A stretch of 57,328 bases of DNA from CAYPZL01 sp964415045. GTDB lineage: Bacteria > Planctomycetota > Phycisphaerae > Sedimentisphaerales > Anaerobacaceae. The notes beneath the pieces are model-generated. The model was not told the origin of the DNA, did no database searches, and worked only from the letters and a program-made list of their open reading frames with translations. The stretch's first letter is position 1. Each line of letters starts with the position of its first letter. Position numbers and translations under genes: made by a program. Below are positions 47,313 to 57,043 of the stretch, one piece after another. Location: assembly GCA_964415045.1 (NCBI GenBank), contig CAYPZL010000009.1, forward strand, positions 1-57,328. Reading direction: 5' to 3'.

Positions 47313-49061
47313 ATGGACCTGAATCAACTGCGCACGATTCTGTGGCTGCGCTGGCGCCTGACCCGCAATCAGTGGTCGCGCCAGGGGCCGTTGAATGCGG
47401 CGGTGACGATACTCGTGGCGGGGATCGGGCTTCTCATCGGGGTCGGAGGCGCCGTGGGTGGCCTTCTGGCCGGGACGTTCCTGCTGACGGACGCTGCGCC
47501 GGAAAAGCTCCTGGTCTTGTGGGACGTGCTCATTGGTGCCTTTCTCTTTCTCTGGATGATCGGAGTTGTTAACGAACTCCAGCGCTCCGAGAGCATCGAC
47601 ATCGGTCGGCTGCTGCATCTGCCGATTTCGCTACGAGGCGTCTTCTGGTTGAATTACCTGGCCTCGCATCTGACCTTCGCCATCATCCTTTTTCTGCCGG
47701 GCATGCTGGGGCTGGCGGTGGGCCTGGTTTTCGGCAATGGTTGGATCATGCTCTGGCTGATTCCCCTGTTTCTCGGGGTCGTCTCCATGGTCACAGCGTG
47801 GACGTATTGCCTGCGCGGCTGGTTGGTTACGCTGATGACGAACCAGCGGCGTCGCCGCGCCGTCATTGCCGCCGTCACGTTTGCCTTCGTGTTGCTGAGC
47901 CAGGCTCCGTTTATCGTCAGCCGCGTTCTGGACGATCGCAGACCCCATCGGCGCAGACCGGTCGCGTCGTCGCAGTCAGAGAAGGAGACCGATGCCGACG
48001 TCGAAGGCCGTGGCGGCAAGTCGCTGCCGCCGGCGGTGCTGGCGGCGCATCGCTACGTGCTTCTGCTGTGGGTGGGCAACGGGGCGATGTCACTTGGCAG
48101 GGGCGATGCTCGGGCGGCGATTCTGGCGGGGGCAGCCGCCTTCTGCATTGGTGGATTGGGCCTGCGCCGGGCCTATCGGTCCACGCTTCGTTTCTATCAG
48201 GGTTCGGCGACCGGCAAGCGGCCTCCACGACGGGCGAAAGCGGAACGAAAGTCTATCGCGGGCCGGAATTTTTTGGCCAGGGAACTGCCCGGTGTTCCGC
48301 CCGATGCGGCGGCCCTGATGCTGGCCTTCTTTCGCTCCCTGACGCGGGCACCGGAAGTGAAGATGGCGCTGGCCACCAATTTCATCATGCTACTGATTTT
48401 CGGCGGGGTGATTTTCCTGCGTCGGGCGAGCGGCCTTGACAATAGTCTGAAGCCGTTCGTTGCTACCGGCGCGGTTGTGCTGACGTTCTTCGGCATGCTG
48501 GGGCTCATGTTCAACCAGTTCGGTTACGACCGGGACGGTTTTCGCACGCTCGTGCTTTCGCCCGTGCCACGCGAACGAATCCTGCTGGGAAAGAACCTGG
48601 CGCTGTTGCCTTTTGCCCTGGGCTTTGGGATGGCCTTGCTTGTGGTTGCCAAGCTCGCCCTGGGAATACCGTTGGTCTTCGTGGCAGCCGGCAGTTTGCA
48701 GTTGATCGGGGCCTTTCTCTTGCTGAGCACGGTCGGCAATCTGGTCTCCGTGCTCGTTCCGTACCGGATCGCGCCGGGGTCGATGAAGCCGACCAAAACA
48801 ACGTCTCTCGTTACGATTCTGATCGCTTTATCCCACGTGTTGTTTCCGACGGCCATGATTCCGATCTTTTTCCCGGCGGTCCTGGGGCTGGTGTTGTCCC
48901 GGTGGCGCGGGCTGTCCGCCGGCCCGGTGATTCTCCTGTCGTCGGTCATCCTGCTGGGCCTCATGATCCTGCTGTACCAGTTCAGTCTGTCCGGGCTCGG
49001 CGACTTGTTGCAGCGGCGCGAGAAGGCGATTCTGAAGGTGGTTACGGAAGAGGTCGAGTGA
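47313..49061 (+). CDS. ABC transporter permease, large
   Basis: A 582-residue polytopic membrane protein. At least ten hydrophobic segments are visible, for example VTILVAGIGLLIGVGGAVGG, LLVLWDVLIGAFLFLWMIGV, LTFAIILFLPGMLGLAVGLVF, WLIPLFLGVVSMVTA, FIMLLIFGGVIFL, AVVLTFFGMLGLMF, LLPFALGFGMALLVV and VILLSSVILLGLMILL. A hydrophilic, basic cytoplasmic loop lies around residues 205-240. It starts immediately after the ATPase stop codon. Together they form an export or membrane-reorganisation ABC system; substrate not deducible. A 55-nt gap separates its end from convergent recQ. Confidence 0.86.
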   Translation: MDLNQLRTILWLRWRLTRNQWSRQGPLNAAVTILVAGIGLLIGVGGAVGGLLAGTFLLTDAAPEKLLVLWDVLIGAFLFLWMIGVVNELQRSESIDIGRLLHLPISLRGVFWLNYLASHLTFAIILFLPGMLGLAVGLVFGNGWIMLWLIPLFLGVVSMVTAWTYCLRGWLVTLMTNQRRRRAVIAAVTFAFVLLSQAPFIVSRVLDDRRPHRRRPVASSQSEKETDADVEGRGGKSLPPAVLAAHRYVLLLWVGNGAMSLGRGDARAAILAGAAAFCIGGLGLRRAYRSTLRFYQGSATGKRPPRRAKAERKSIAGRNFLARELPGVPPDAAALMLAFFRSLTRAPEVKMALATNFIMLLIFGGVIFLRRASGLDNSLKPFVATGAVVLTFFGMLGLMFNQFGYDRDGFRTLVLSPVPRERILLGKNLALLPFALGFGMALLVVAKLALGIPLVFVAAGSLQLIGAFLLLSTVGNLVSVLVPYRIAPGSMKPTKTTSLVTILIALSHVLFPTAMIPIFFPAVLGLVLSRWRGLSAGPVILLSSVILLGLMILLYQFSLSGLGDLLQRREKAILKVVTEEVE

Positions 49062-49116
49062 GCCGGAGGTTGGGCTGGGGGCATCGGTGGAGGCGGTTCG
49101 GCGGTCTTGTCCGTCG

Positions 49117-50964
49117 TCAGGGATACGCGTCGATGTCTGTGTCGAGGCCATGTTCGGCGCAGTAGGCGCCGATCTTTTCCACCATGACGCGGCCGTACTG
49201 CTTTTTCTTGGTTTCTCCGACGCCTCGGACGTCCAGGAAACGCTGCAGGGTGGACGGGCGGCGGCGCGCCATGTCGCGCAGGGCCGCGTCGCCGAAGATG
49301 ACGTAGGCCGGAACTCCGCGCTGCCGCGCCAGCGAGGCCCGCACCCGCCGCAACGCCTCGAAGAGCCCTTTGTCCACGCCTTCCCAGGATTCGGCGGCGA
49401 CCCGGGCCTTCCGCTCGGGCTTACGCGTCGGTCGAAGCAGTCTGGGAGTCACCTCGCCCTTGAGGACCCGCCTGCCCTCGGCGGTCACGCACAGCACGTT
49501 GTACTCGCCGGTCTTCTCGGCGAAGCCCTGGCCGACGAGCTGCTCGATCCAGTCATGGACGGTGCGCTTGTCCGAGTCGCTCAGCAGGCCGTAGGTGCTC
49601 AGGGCGTCGTGGCCGTTTTCCAGGATGCGCTGGTCGCGCGACCCGGTGAGCACCTGGGCGGTATAGCCGCCGCCGAAGCGCTCGCCGAGACGCAGGATGC
49701 AGGAGAGGATTTTCTGGGCCGTGACCAGCGAGTCCTTCAGCATATCGACGTGTCCAAGGCAGATATCGCAGGCGCCGCAGTCGGGCTTGTCGAGGCTTTG
49801 CCCGAAATACTCCAGGATGGTGCGCCGGCGGCAGATTCCCTGGGTGCAATAGGCGTACATGCGCGTCAGCTTGGCCAGAGCGATTTCCTTGGCCTGCGGT
49901 TCCATGTCGGACAGGAGGCTCTTCCAGACGCCGTAGTCTCCGCCGGAGTAGAAGAGGCAGCATTCCGCTTCGAGCCCGTCCCGGCCCGCCCGCCCGCTTT
50001 CCTGCTGGTAGTGCTCGATGGATTTGGGCATGCCGGCGTGCACGACGTAGCGAACGTTGGACTTGTCGATGCCCATGCCGAAGGCGATCGTTGCGACGAT
50101 GGTGTCGATCTTTTCGGCGACGAAATCGTCCTGGTTCTTCTTGCGGTCCTCGTCGTTCATGCCGGCGTGGTAGGGGGCGACGCGGTAGCCGCGACCGGCC
50201 AGGTACGCCGACATTCGCTCGACGTCGCGCCGGCGGATGCAATACACGATGCCCGACTCGTCGCGGTGCCGGTCGAGGACCGCCTGGACTTGCGCATAGA
50301 TCTGGCTGCGAGCCCGGACCTTGTAGATCAGGTTGGGGCGGTCGAACGAGCCGACCAGCACGGTCGGGTCTTCCAGGTGCAGTTGCGTCGCAATGTCCCG
50401 CCGCACGTGCTCGGTGGCGGTGGCCGTGTAGGTGCCGATGGTCACGCCCGGAAAGACCTCCCGCAGCGCGCCGAGCTGGCGATACTCCGGGCGAAAGTCG
50501 TGTCCCCACATGCTGATGCAGTGCGCCTCGTCCACGGCGATAAACGACAGCCTCTGTGTTCGCAGCAGCGCCCGGAACGCTTCGGTGGCCAGGCGCTCGG
50601 GCGAGACGTACAGGAGCTTCAGGGTCCCGTCCTGGATCTGTTTTGCCACTTCGCTGTGCTTCTCGGGCGTCAGAGAGCTGTCGATGCGGGCCGCCGGCAC
50701 GCCGCATTCGAGCAGGGCGTCCACCTGATCCTTCATCAGGGAGATCAGGGGCGAGACCACGACAGCCAGACCCGGCATGGTCACCGCCGGTGCCTGGAAA
50801 CAGAGGCTCTTGCCGCCGCCGGTCGGCAGCACCACGATCGCGTCACGCCCCCGGCAAAGAGACTCCATCGCCTCTCTTTGCAGGGGACGAAATTCCTTGT
50901 ATCCCCAGTATTGCTCGAATGCTTTTGTAAGTTTTTCGATCAAAACTCGCCGTCTTTCAATCAC
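49117..50964 (-). CDS. recQ: ATP-dependent DNA helicase RecQ
   Basis: A 615-residue superfamily 2 3'-5' helicase acting in DNA repair and recombination. Walker A is PTGGGKSL, the DEAH-type box is VDEAHCIS, motif III is TYTATATE, and motif VI is YQQESGRAGRDG. The RQC zinc cysteines occur as CTQGIC ... CGACDIC, followed by a winged helix. The C-terminal HRDC domain is GVDKGLFEALRRVRASLARQ ... LQRFLDVRGVGETKKKQYG. Length is normal for bacterial RecQ. The GTG at 50964 is used; a TTG eight codons later (FDL-type start before EKLTKAFEQYWG) is possible. It is a single-gene unit convergent to the ABC permease. Confidence 0.94.
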   Translation of the reverse strand: MIERRRVLIEKLTKAFEQYWGYKEFRPLQREAMESLCRGRDAIVVLPTGGGKSLCFQAPAVTMPGLAVVVSPLISLMKDQVDALLECGVPAARIDSSLTPEKHSEVAKQIQDGTLKLLYVSPERLATEAFRALLRTQRLSFIAVDEAHCISMWGHDFRPEYRQLGALREVFPGVTIGTYTATATEHVRRDIATQLHLEDPTVLVGSFDRPNLIYKVRARSQIYAQVQAVLDRHRDESGIVYCIRRRDVERMSAYLAGRGYRVAPYHAGMNDEDRKKNQDDFVAEKIDTIVATIAFGMGIDKSNVRYVVHAGMPKSIEHYQQESGRAGRDGLEAECCLFYSGGDYGVWKSLLSDMEPQAKEIALAKLTRMYAYCTQGICRRRTILEYFGQSLDKPDCGACDICLGHVDMLKDSLVTAQKILSCILRLGERFGGGYTAQVLTGSRDQRILENGHDALSTYGLLSDSDKRTVHDWIEQLVGQGFAEKTGEYNVLCVTAEGRRVLKGEVTPRLLRPTRKPERKARVAAESWEGVDKGLFEALRRVRASLARQRGVPAYVIFGDAALRDMARRRPSTLQRFLDVRGVGETKKKQYGRVMVEKIGAYCAEHGLDTDIDAYP

Positions 50965-51118
50965 AAAACTCGCGGCCCAACCTCTACCCTACCGCAAATC
51001 GAACGTTTTGGCCAGAGCGATTCTCGAAAAACCTGACCCAGGCGTCGGTGTGGGGCACGGCGTGGCCCCCCGCGGGGCGGTTCGAAGTCCATGCGGATGT
51101 GAGGTGTATGAATTGCGA

Positions 51119-51535
51119 CTAATCGCTCGTTTGGTGATTGCCCCGGCCCGGGAGGATGCGAGAGATGGCTTCGAGAAGGGCGTCGCCGCCGTCCTGTTTC
51201 GCCACGAATCCGGCTGCCCCGGCGCGACGCGCCCGCTCGCCGTAGAGAGATTCGTCGTGCATCGACAGGATCAGGACCAGTATTTCGGGGTGCTTTCGTT
51301 TGAGCTCTCTCGTGAGCTCGATGCCGTCCATCCGTCCCATGGAAATGTCCACGACGGCCAGATCGACCGGTTGACCTTCGATGATTCCAAGGGCCTCTTC
51401 GGCGCTGCCGACGGCCGCACAGATGCAGAGGTCGGGTTGTTGTCCCAGCAATTCCGTGAGGCCCCGGCGTACGATCGAGTGGTCGTCCACGATCAGCACT
51501 TTCGTTGGCGTAGTTTCGCTGCCGAGTCCGCACAT
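51119..51535 (-). CDS. Stand-alone response-regulator receiver domain (NarL-like, no output domain)
   Basis: A 138-residue protein with only a receiver domain. The acidic pair is in VLIVDDHS (D17-D18), the phosphoacceptor is D63 in LAVVDISMG, and the switch serine and lysine are in LILSMHDES and GFVAKQDGG. Its sequence is close to the receiver of NarL/FixJ-family regulators such as the one encoded at 52044-52733. The helix-turn-helix output domain is absent, since the frame ends at GRGNHQTSD. Downstream DNA shows no recognisable HTH, so this is either a true single-domain regulator or an old truncation. ATG at 51535 is chosen over a GTG at 51592. Confidence 0.78.
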   Translation of the reverse strand: MCGLGSETTPTKVLIVDDHSIVRRGLTELLGQQPDLCICAAVGSAEEALGIIEGQPVDLAVVDISMGRMDGIELTRELKRKHPEILVLILSMHDESLYGERARRAGAAGFVAKQDGGDALLEAISRILPGRGNHQTSD

Positions 51536-52043
51536 ATTCTTACTTTCCCTTCCAAGCGGTCTTTCGCAGAGCAGTCCACTCGAGTTTTTCACGAAGGCAA
51601 TCTCTTTTCATGCCGTCTCTTGCCCGGCCGGCCCGGTGACACACCTGTGCCGAGGAAAGCAGGGTCTGGGGCCGGAAACGACGGGCCGATCTCGTTTCCG
51701 AGAGGGGCGTCTCCCGGCTCCGATTCACCTTGTTGGCGGAATGATGTTGGGTTGCTACAGACATCCTTATGCCTTGGTAATGCGTTTTTCTATGCGAGCC
51801 TCAGGCGGGCCTGCCATTGTACGCGTCAAGCGGGCGTCAGTTCGACGATTCCGGCCGATGTGCATGGACGAGTGTACGGAATGTCGACCCGGGGACAAAT
51901 CGGGCGTGTGCGGCATTTGGCATCGGTTGCAGCACTCGTTTGACTATCGGGGGATTGCCTATATGCCGCGTTGGTTGCGGAGATGCACTGCGTGGGCTCC
52001 GGCGGGATGCCGCAGATTGCTGGGCAGACCATTCCGGGGGCGG
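51536..52043. other. Gene-free spacer between two regulator genes
   Basis: About 500 nt with no supported gene in either direction and no obvious HTH remnant. I see no clear repeat or strong terminator. The region probably contains the promoter of the receiver-only gene, but no convincing hexamers are visible. Confidence 0.35.
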
Positions 52044-52733
52044 TCAGCGCTTCATCTCGGCGTTGACCCACTCGATCGCGGCGCGGAAGAGTTCGTTGGC
52101 GTCCTTAAAACCCAGCTTTTCCTTGATGTGAGCCCGGTAGGTTTCGATGGTTTTCACGCTGAGGTGGAGCTTCTCGGCGACCTGTCGCGTTCCGTTTCCC
52201 TCGCCGATCAGCCGGAACACCTCCAGCTCGCGGTCGCTCAGGCTCTCCAGGGGCGATGCGCTGGCCGCGCCGGCGCCGGCGGCGAGCCTGCTGACCATGC
52301 GGGTCGCCACCGTGTCGCTGACGTAGACCTCTCCGGCCAGAACGCGGCGGATGGCCGTAATGACCTTCTCGGTGGCTTCCTGCTTCATGATGTACCCCCG
52401 GGCTCCGGCCCGCAGCGATCGCTCGGCGTACACGCTTTCGTCGTGCATGGAGAGCGTCAGGATAGGCAAATCGGCGTGCCGGACCTTGAGGTCTTTGATC
52501 AGCTCCATTCCGCTGGTGTCCTTGAGCGAGATGTCAACGATCACCATGTCCGGCTTGAGCGTGCGGATGGCCTGCATGGCCTCGTGGGCGTCTTCGGCCT
52601 GCCCGCACACGTGCAGGTCCCGTTCCTGCTCGATCAACTGGGCCAGCCCCTGGCGGACGATGGGATGATCGTCCACGATCAGGACCGTACGCGTTTCATG
52701 CGTTCCATCCTTCCGGTGTGTCGTCCCCGGCAT
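52044..52733 (-). CDS. NarL/LuxR-family response regulator
   Basis: A 229-residue DNA-binding response regulator. The receiver domain has VLIVDDHP (D21-D22), phosphoacceptor D67 in VIVDISLKD, the serine in LTLSMHDES and the lysine in GYIMKQEATEK. The LuxR-type HTH begins at LSDRELEVFRLIGEGNGTRQ and includes LHLSVKTIETYRAHIKEKLG, the recognition-helix region. ATG at 52733 lies after the kinase stop codon with GGGGAGA six bases upstream; an ATG at 52748 overlapping the kinase end is the alternative. It is the output partner of the PAS sensor kinase encoded immediately upstream, on the same strand. Confidence 0.93.
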   Translation of the reverse strand: MPGTTHRKDGTHETRTVLIVDDHPIVRQGLAQLIEQERDLHVCGQAEDAHEAMQAIRTLKPDMVIVDISLKDTSGMELIKDLKVRHADLPILTLSMHDESVYAERSLRAGARGYIMKQEATEKVITAIRRVLAGEVYVSDTVATRMVSRLAAGAGAASASPLESLSDRELEVFRLIGEGNGTRQVAEKLHLSVKTIETYRAHIKEKLGFKDANELFRAAIEWVNAEMKR

Positions 52734-52734
52734 G

Positions 52735-55164
52735 CTATTTCTCCCCATGATACGTTTCTGAAGTCAGGTCAAACGCGCAGGTCACCCTCGTTCCGCCCGC
52801 TGGTGCGGGGCTAATCTCCAGCGTGCCCCCGATCATTTCCGCGCGATAGCGCATGACCTTGAGGCCCATGCCTTCGCCGGGCGGAAGCTCGCCGGGGAAA
52901 TCTCGTCCGTTGTTCTCTATCGTCAGGGCCCCGCGATCCCGGGCCGCCGTCAGCTCCAGCACGATCCTCGATGTTTCGCCGTGACGGATGGCGTTCGTGA
53001 CCGCCTCCTGCGCGATGCGATAGAGGTGCGTGGCGACGGCGGTGTCCTTTACGGCTACGGGACGCTCGCATTGGAACTCGCAGGCCACGCCGAAGACCCG
53101 CTGCGTGGTCAGACCGAGGCCCTGGAGAGCGGACATCAGGCCATGCTCATCCAGGGCGACGGGATGGAGGCCCCGCGATAGCTGTCGGGTCTGACTGACG
53201 GCTTCATTGACCAACTGGGCGATCTCTCCGGCGTCCGCGGCTTCGCCGGCGTCCTGCCGCCGGAGTTTCTGTTCCAGCACCTTGGTCATGATGGCGATAC
53301 CCGTGAGCTGCTGGCCCAGGCTGTCGTGCAGCTCCTGCCCGATGCGTCGTTGCTCGCGCTCGCTGATCTCGAGCAGCTCCCGTTCCAGCCGCTGACGCTG
53401 CTGTATCTCCTCCCGGAGCGATTCATTGGCTTCCGCCAGTTCCGCGGTCCGCTCGATGACCCGCAGTTCGAGCTGCTCGTTGAGCTGGCGGATTTCTCGC
53501 TCGGCCTTTTTCTGTTCGGTGACGTCTCGGCCGTACACGTTCAGATAACCAGCCTCCGTCACGGGCACCAGGACGAAGGAAAACGTTCGGTTCTCACAAT
53601 CCACCTCGACGATGCGGCCGGCGCGCGAGCGCAGCACGTCGGCCATCTGCCGGGTCCAGATTTCCGGTATTGCCTGGCCGGTCTCGGCTTTCCAGCTTTG
53701 CAGGAACGATTGCGCCGGGCGGTTGGCATAGAGGATCGTGCCGTCATCTCGCAGCCTCAGCACGGGCGACGGGTTTTCCGAGGCGAACTTCGCCAGATTT
53801 CGGATCTTGACTTCGGCCTCCTTCTGCTCGGTGATATCCTGGACAACACCGAGCATGCGCACGGCCTTGCCGGCGGCGTCGCGCACGACGTCGCCGGTTT
53901 CGGCGATCCAGCGAATCCCCCCGTCCGGTTGGATGATGCGATGGTCGATGCGGTAATCCCGGCCTTGCTCGATGCAGGCCTCGACCGCGTCCACGATGGA
54001 TTGGCGGTCATCCGGATGCACGCGTTCGAGGAAGGCCTCATACGTACCGTCGAACTGGCCCGGGGCGAAGCCGAACATCGGCTCGATGCGCTCGGACCAG
54101 AGGAGCCTGCCGGTGACGATGTTCCAATCCCAACTGCCGATATCGGCGGCGGTCTGGGCCAGGGCGTAGCGTTCCTCGCTGCTCTTGAGGGCCATCTCCG
54201 CGCGCCTGCGCTGCACGGCCAGGGCGTACATCTTGGCCATCCGTTCGAGGCTCTCCAGATCCCGGTCCGTGTAGGCCCGGGCCGAGTTGGCCACCGCGAT
54301 CTGCCCGACCACCGCACCGCCTACCAGCGCCGGGGCGGTCAGGAAATTCTGCAGCGGGATATGCCCCTCGGGGACTCCCGTGGAGGCCGGATGCGTGCTT
54401 GGTGCGTTGGTGTAGAAGCCCCGCCCCGTGTTCAGCGCGTGACCGAAGAGGGCCGGGTAACTGCCGTCGGGCCGTGGCTGGAAGGCAATGGTCTGCCGGT
54501 TGGCGGGCAGGCGACATTGCCGGCCCATCATGCTGGTGAGGGTGTGTCCCACGGCGGCGCCCGTTTCCGGGTCGATGGATGAGACAAAGCCGTGCTCGCT
54601 GTCCGTCAGACGCCGGGCCTGTTCCAGAACGATTTCCGCAGTCTCCTCGATGGACGAGGAGGGGGCAATCAGGGCGTCCGCCAGCGCCGCCAGCGCTGTG
54701 TTGACCGCCAGCTCCCACTGACGTTGCTCCGCGACGCGCTTGCGTTCGGTGACGTCCACGCAGTACTCGATCATCTGGGTCACGGTGCCGTCCCGGTCCA
54801 GGATCGGAAACGCGTGAACCTCGACGTTACGCGGGCAGTCCTGCTGTAAATAATGAATGTGCTCTGTGACGACGGGTTTTTTCGTTTTCCGGACGATCTC
54901 CAGCGGACAGGGATGGTCCGGGGCGTCGCAGGGCGACTTCCGGCCGTGCATCAGGGCATAGCAGGTGCCGACGGTCGAGCCGTGGGTCTGACGGGCCGCC
55001 CGGTTGGCCAGGCAGACGCGGCGGGTGGCGGTGTCGATGATGTAGAACGGGTACGTCAGGGAATCGAGCACGGTCTGGAGCAGCGGTTCGCAGTACGCCT
55101 CCGGCCCGTTATCCGGGCCGGCCGGTGAAGGAATCTCCTTCCGTTTGTCGTCTCGTTCGTCCAT
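52735..55164 (-). CDS. PAS/GAF sensor histidine kinase (HisKA_3, NarX/DegS type)
   Basis: An 809-residue soluble sensor kinase without transmembrane segments. A first PAS domain (about 20-140) contains an unusual cysteine/histidine cluster, CYALMHGRKSPCDAPDHPCP. A GAF-like domain (about 150-320) follows. Then come a PAS_3-type domain (ERYALAQTAADIGSWDWNI) and a further PAS domain (SENPSPVLRLRDDGTILYANRPAQ), joined by a coiled-coil (LNEQLELRVIERTAELAEANES). The phosphorylated histidine is in GQELHDSLGQQL. The ATP-binding site shows NAIRHGETSR, ENNGRDF and GEGMGLKVM. It probably senses a cytoplasmic redox, haem-type or small-molecule cue and signals to the adjacent regulator. ATG at 55164 is chosen; the ribosome site is weak. 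Confidence 0.92.
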   Translation of the reverse strand: MDERDDKRKEIPSPAGPDNGPEAYCEPLLQTVLDSLTYPFYIIDTATRRVCLANRAARQTHGSTVGTCYALMHGRKSPCDAPDHPCPLEIVRKTKKPVVTEHIHYLQQDCPRNVEVHAFPILDRDGTVTQMIEYCVDVTERKRVAEQRQWELAVNTALAALADALIAPSSSIEETAEIVLEQARRLTDSEHGFVSSIDPETGAAVGHTLTSMMGRQCRLPANRQTIAFQPRPDGSYPALFGHALNTGRGFYTNAPSTHPASTGVPEGHIPLQNFLTAPALVGGAVVGQIAVANSARAYTDRDLESLERMAKMYALAVQRRRAEMALKSSEERYALAQTAADIGSWDWNIVTGRLLWSERIEPMFGFAPGQFDGTYEAFLERVHPDDRQSIVDAVEACIEQGRDYRIDHRIIQPDGGIRWIAETGDVVRDAAGKAVRMLGVVQDITEQKEAEVKIRNLAKFASENPSPVLRLRDDGTILYANRPAQSFLQSWKAETGQAIPEIWTRQMADVLRSRAGRIVEVDCENRTFSFVLVPVTEAGYLNVYGRDVTEQKKAEREIRQLNEQLELRVIERTAELAEANESLREEIQQRQRLERELLEISEREQRRIGQELHDSLGQQLTGIAIMTKVLEQKLRRQDAGEAADAGEIAQLVNEAVSQTRQLSRGLHPVALDEHGLMSALQGLGLTTQRVFGVACEFQCERPVAVKDTAVATHLYRIAQEAVTNAIRHGETSRIVLELTAARDRGALTIENNGRDFPGELPPGEGMGLKVMRYRAEMIGGTLEISPAPAGGTRVTCAFDLTSETYHGEK

Positions 55165-55404
55165 TCTCAGGGCCTTGCGGGAAAGACGCGCCAACCATAC
55201 ATCAGAACCATTCTCATCATAAGAAAAAAGACGGCCAAGGCAACAGAAATCGCCGCCTGGGACCGGTCGCCCCGGATTCCGTCGGGTACACTCAGATTGG
55301 CTTGAGAACGATCCGTCGTACGTTCATCAAGGCTTTGCCGGCCGGGATCTGCCGCGCGCGCAGAAGGATCGTTCGTCCCGGAGCCGAACCGGCCCGAAAT
55401 GTGC

Positions 55405-56080
55405 TCAGGCGAAGGCGAATGGGTGATAGCCCAGCAAGTCGATGGCGAGCGTCCCGGCGCTGTGGCGTGTGATCTTGCGCGGACGTCGCTGGGGGTCGTG
55501 CAGCAGGCAGGCTCGCTTGACCGGCGTTACGAGCCCCTCGACTTCGAGGCGGTGGTCGGCGGGCCAGTCGAATACGTGCAGGTACACGGTGTTTCCCGTC
55601 GTTGTCGATTTGCCCCAGGGCAGGTGTTTGAATCGTCCCTTGCACGTCCCGTAGATCGCTTCGCCGTGGACCGCCAGCCACTCGCCCAGCGCCACGAGAC
55701 GGTCCTGTTGGATGACGGGGATGCGGCCGTCGGCGGTCGGGCCGAGGTTCAGGAGCAGGCTGCCGCCCCGGCTGACCTTTTCGATCAGCAGTTGCACCAG
55801 CTCCTCGCGCGTCAGGTAGTGGTCGTAGTTTTCCAGCCGGTTGAAAGCGAAGCTGCCGCCGATGCCGCGGCATTCCTCGAAGGGCTTGTTCGGGTCCTTG
55901 AGTCCGGGCGAGCCGCCCACGTGGCCGTATTCGGTGGTGTAATAGTCGCCGCTCCGGCCGCGCAGGGCCCGGCCCCAGCGATCGTTGACCACCAGCTCGT
56001 CCGGATTGTCACAGTGGTTGTAAATCCTTGATCTGCGGGATCATGTGCTCGGCGTTGCACAAAACTCATGCTTCATGTCC
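55405..56080 (-). pseudogene. Truncated GH29 alpha-L-fucosidase
   Basis: The readable frame (55405-55992) gives the C-terminal half of a GH29 fucosidase: ELVVNDRWGRALRG, YTTEYGHVGG, FEECRGIGGSFAFNRLENYD, GGSLLLNLGPTADGRIP, HGEAIYGT and a beta-sandwich tail with VYLHVFDWP. Just upstream in another frame is a short patch reading CNAEHMIPQIKDL, the family's helix before the catalytic aspartate. Roughly 250 residues that should lie between and before are missing, including the signal peptide and the nucleophile region. I interpret it as an internally deleted, frameshifted gene. No RBS or start precedes the remaining frame. Confidence 0.82.
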
Positions 56081-56341
56081 TTTCCAGGTGCGGTCAATCC
56101 ATCTGCTCGAGGCGTTTCCCTTACATGGTATAGGCATTCGGGCCGTTGTCCAGAGGGTAACCGCCGGCGGCATACCCCTGTTTGCTCCGGGATTTGGAAT
56201 GGCGAATACCTGAATTCATAGGGGATTACCTGATGTCAAATGCGGGCCGGACCGGATAGCAGAAGAAGCGAAAGCCCGATTTGCAGAAATCGCCACGCCG
56301 TTATCATGGGGACCACAATGGTGAAAATGAAAGGGGCAACC

Positions 56342-56932
56342 ATGAGTGAAAGAGAGTTGCTAAGACGATACGTGGCGGGTGAGGAAGACGCCTTCCAAGA
56401 ACTCGTCGGTCAATACAAAGACAGCGTGTACGGATTCCTGAGACGGTTCCTCAGTCGATCCGATCTGATCGAGGATGTCTTCCAGGAGACGTTCATGCAA
56501 CTGTACGTCAGCCGGGACACATTCGATGTCTCGCGGCCGTTGCGGCCGTGGCTGTTCACCATTGCCGCCAACAAGGCCAAGGACGCCCTGCGGCGCATGC
56601 AGCGCAGCGAATCGACTTACTTGGGCAACATCTTCGGCAGTGACGACTACTCCATCGATGATGCGCTCAACGTGTTGGACCATGATGCGACCATGCCGTA
56701 CGACCAGCTCATCAAGAACGAGACGGCGCAGTCGGTCAAGCGGGTGATCTCCAAGATGCCCGAAAAGCTGCGCGAGATTATTCTGCTGGCGTACTTCCAC
56801 AAGTTCTCGTACGCCGAAATCGCCCGGATTCTGGAGATCCCCGTCGGGACCGTAAAGAGCCGGCTGCACACGGCGGTATCGAGGTTTGCCGAGGATTGGG
56901 AGATCGCCGTGGTGTGTGAGTCGCGCAACTAA
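56342..56932 (+). CDS. ECF-type RNA polymerase sigma factor
   Basis: A 196-residue sigma-70-family factor. Region 2 includes YVAGEEDAFQELVGQYKDSVYGFLRRFL, with the core-binding DLIEDVFQETFMQLY and the -10-melting RPLRPWLFTIAANKAKDALRR. Region 4 is KMPEKLREIILLAYFHKFSYAEIARILEIPVGTVKSRLHTAVSRF, with the -35 recognition helix. ATG at 56342 follows AAAGGGG. It lacks a clear neighbouring anti-sigma gene in this window; a downstream partner may lie beyond the small minus-strand ORF. It resembles planctomycete ECF groups with extra linker residues (SDDYSIDDALNVLDHDATMP). Confidence 0.92.
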   Translation: MSERELLRRYVAGEEDAFQELVGQYKDSVYGFLRRFLSRSDLIEDVFQETFMQLYVSRDTFDVSRPLRPWLFTIAANKAKDALRRMQRSESTYLGNIFGSDDYSIDDALNVLDHDATMPYDQLIKNETAQSVKRVISKMPEKLREIILLAYFHKFSYAEIARILEIPVGTVKSRLHTAVSRFAEDWEIAVVCESRN

Positions 56933-57043
56933 CGCGCGGCGCCAGGATGGATCGGATGTAAGGGAGGCACAGGTGGGGAGACGGTGGCGTGAAGATGTGG
57001 GGCGGCCGGGACCTGCGGGTCTCGGCTGATCCCCCGTCTCCCG

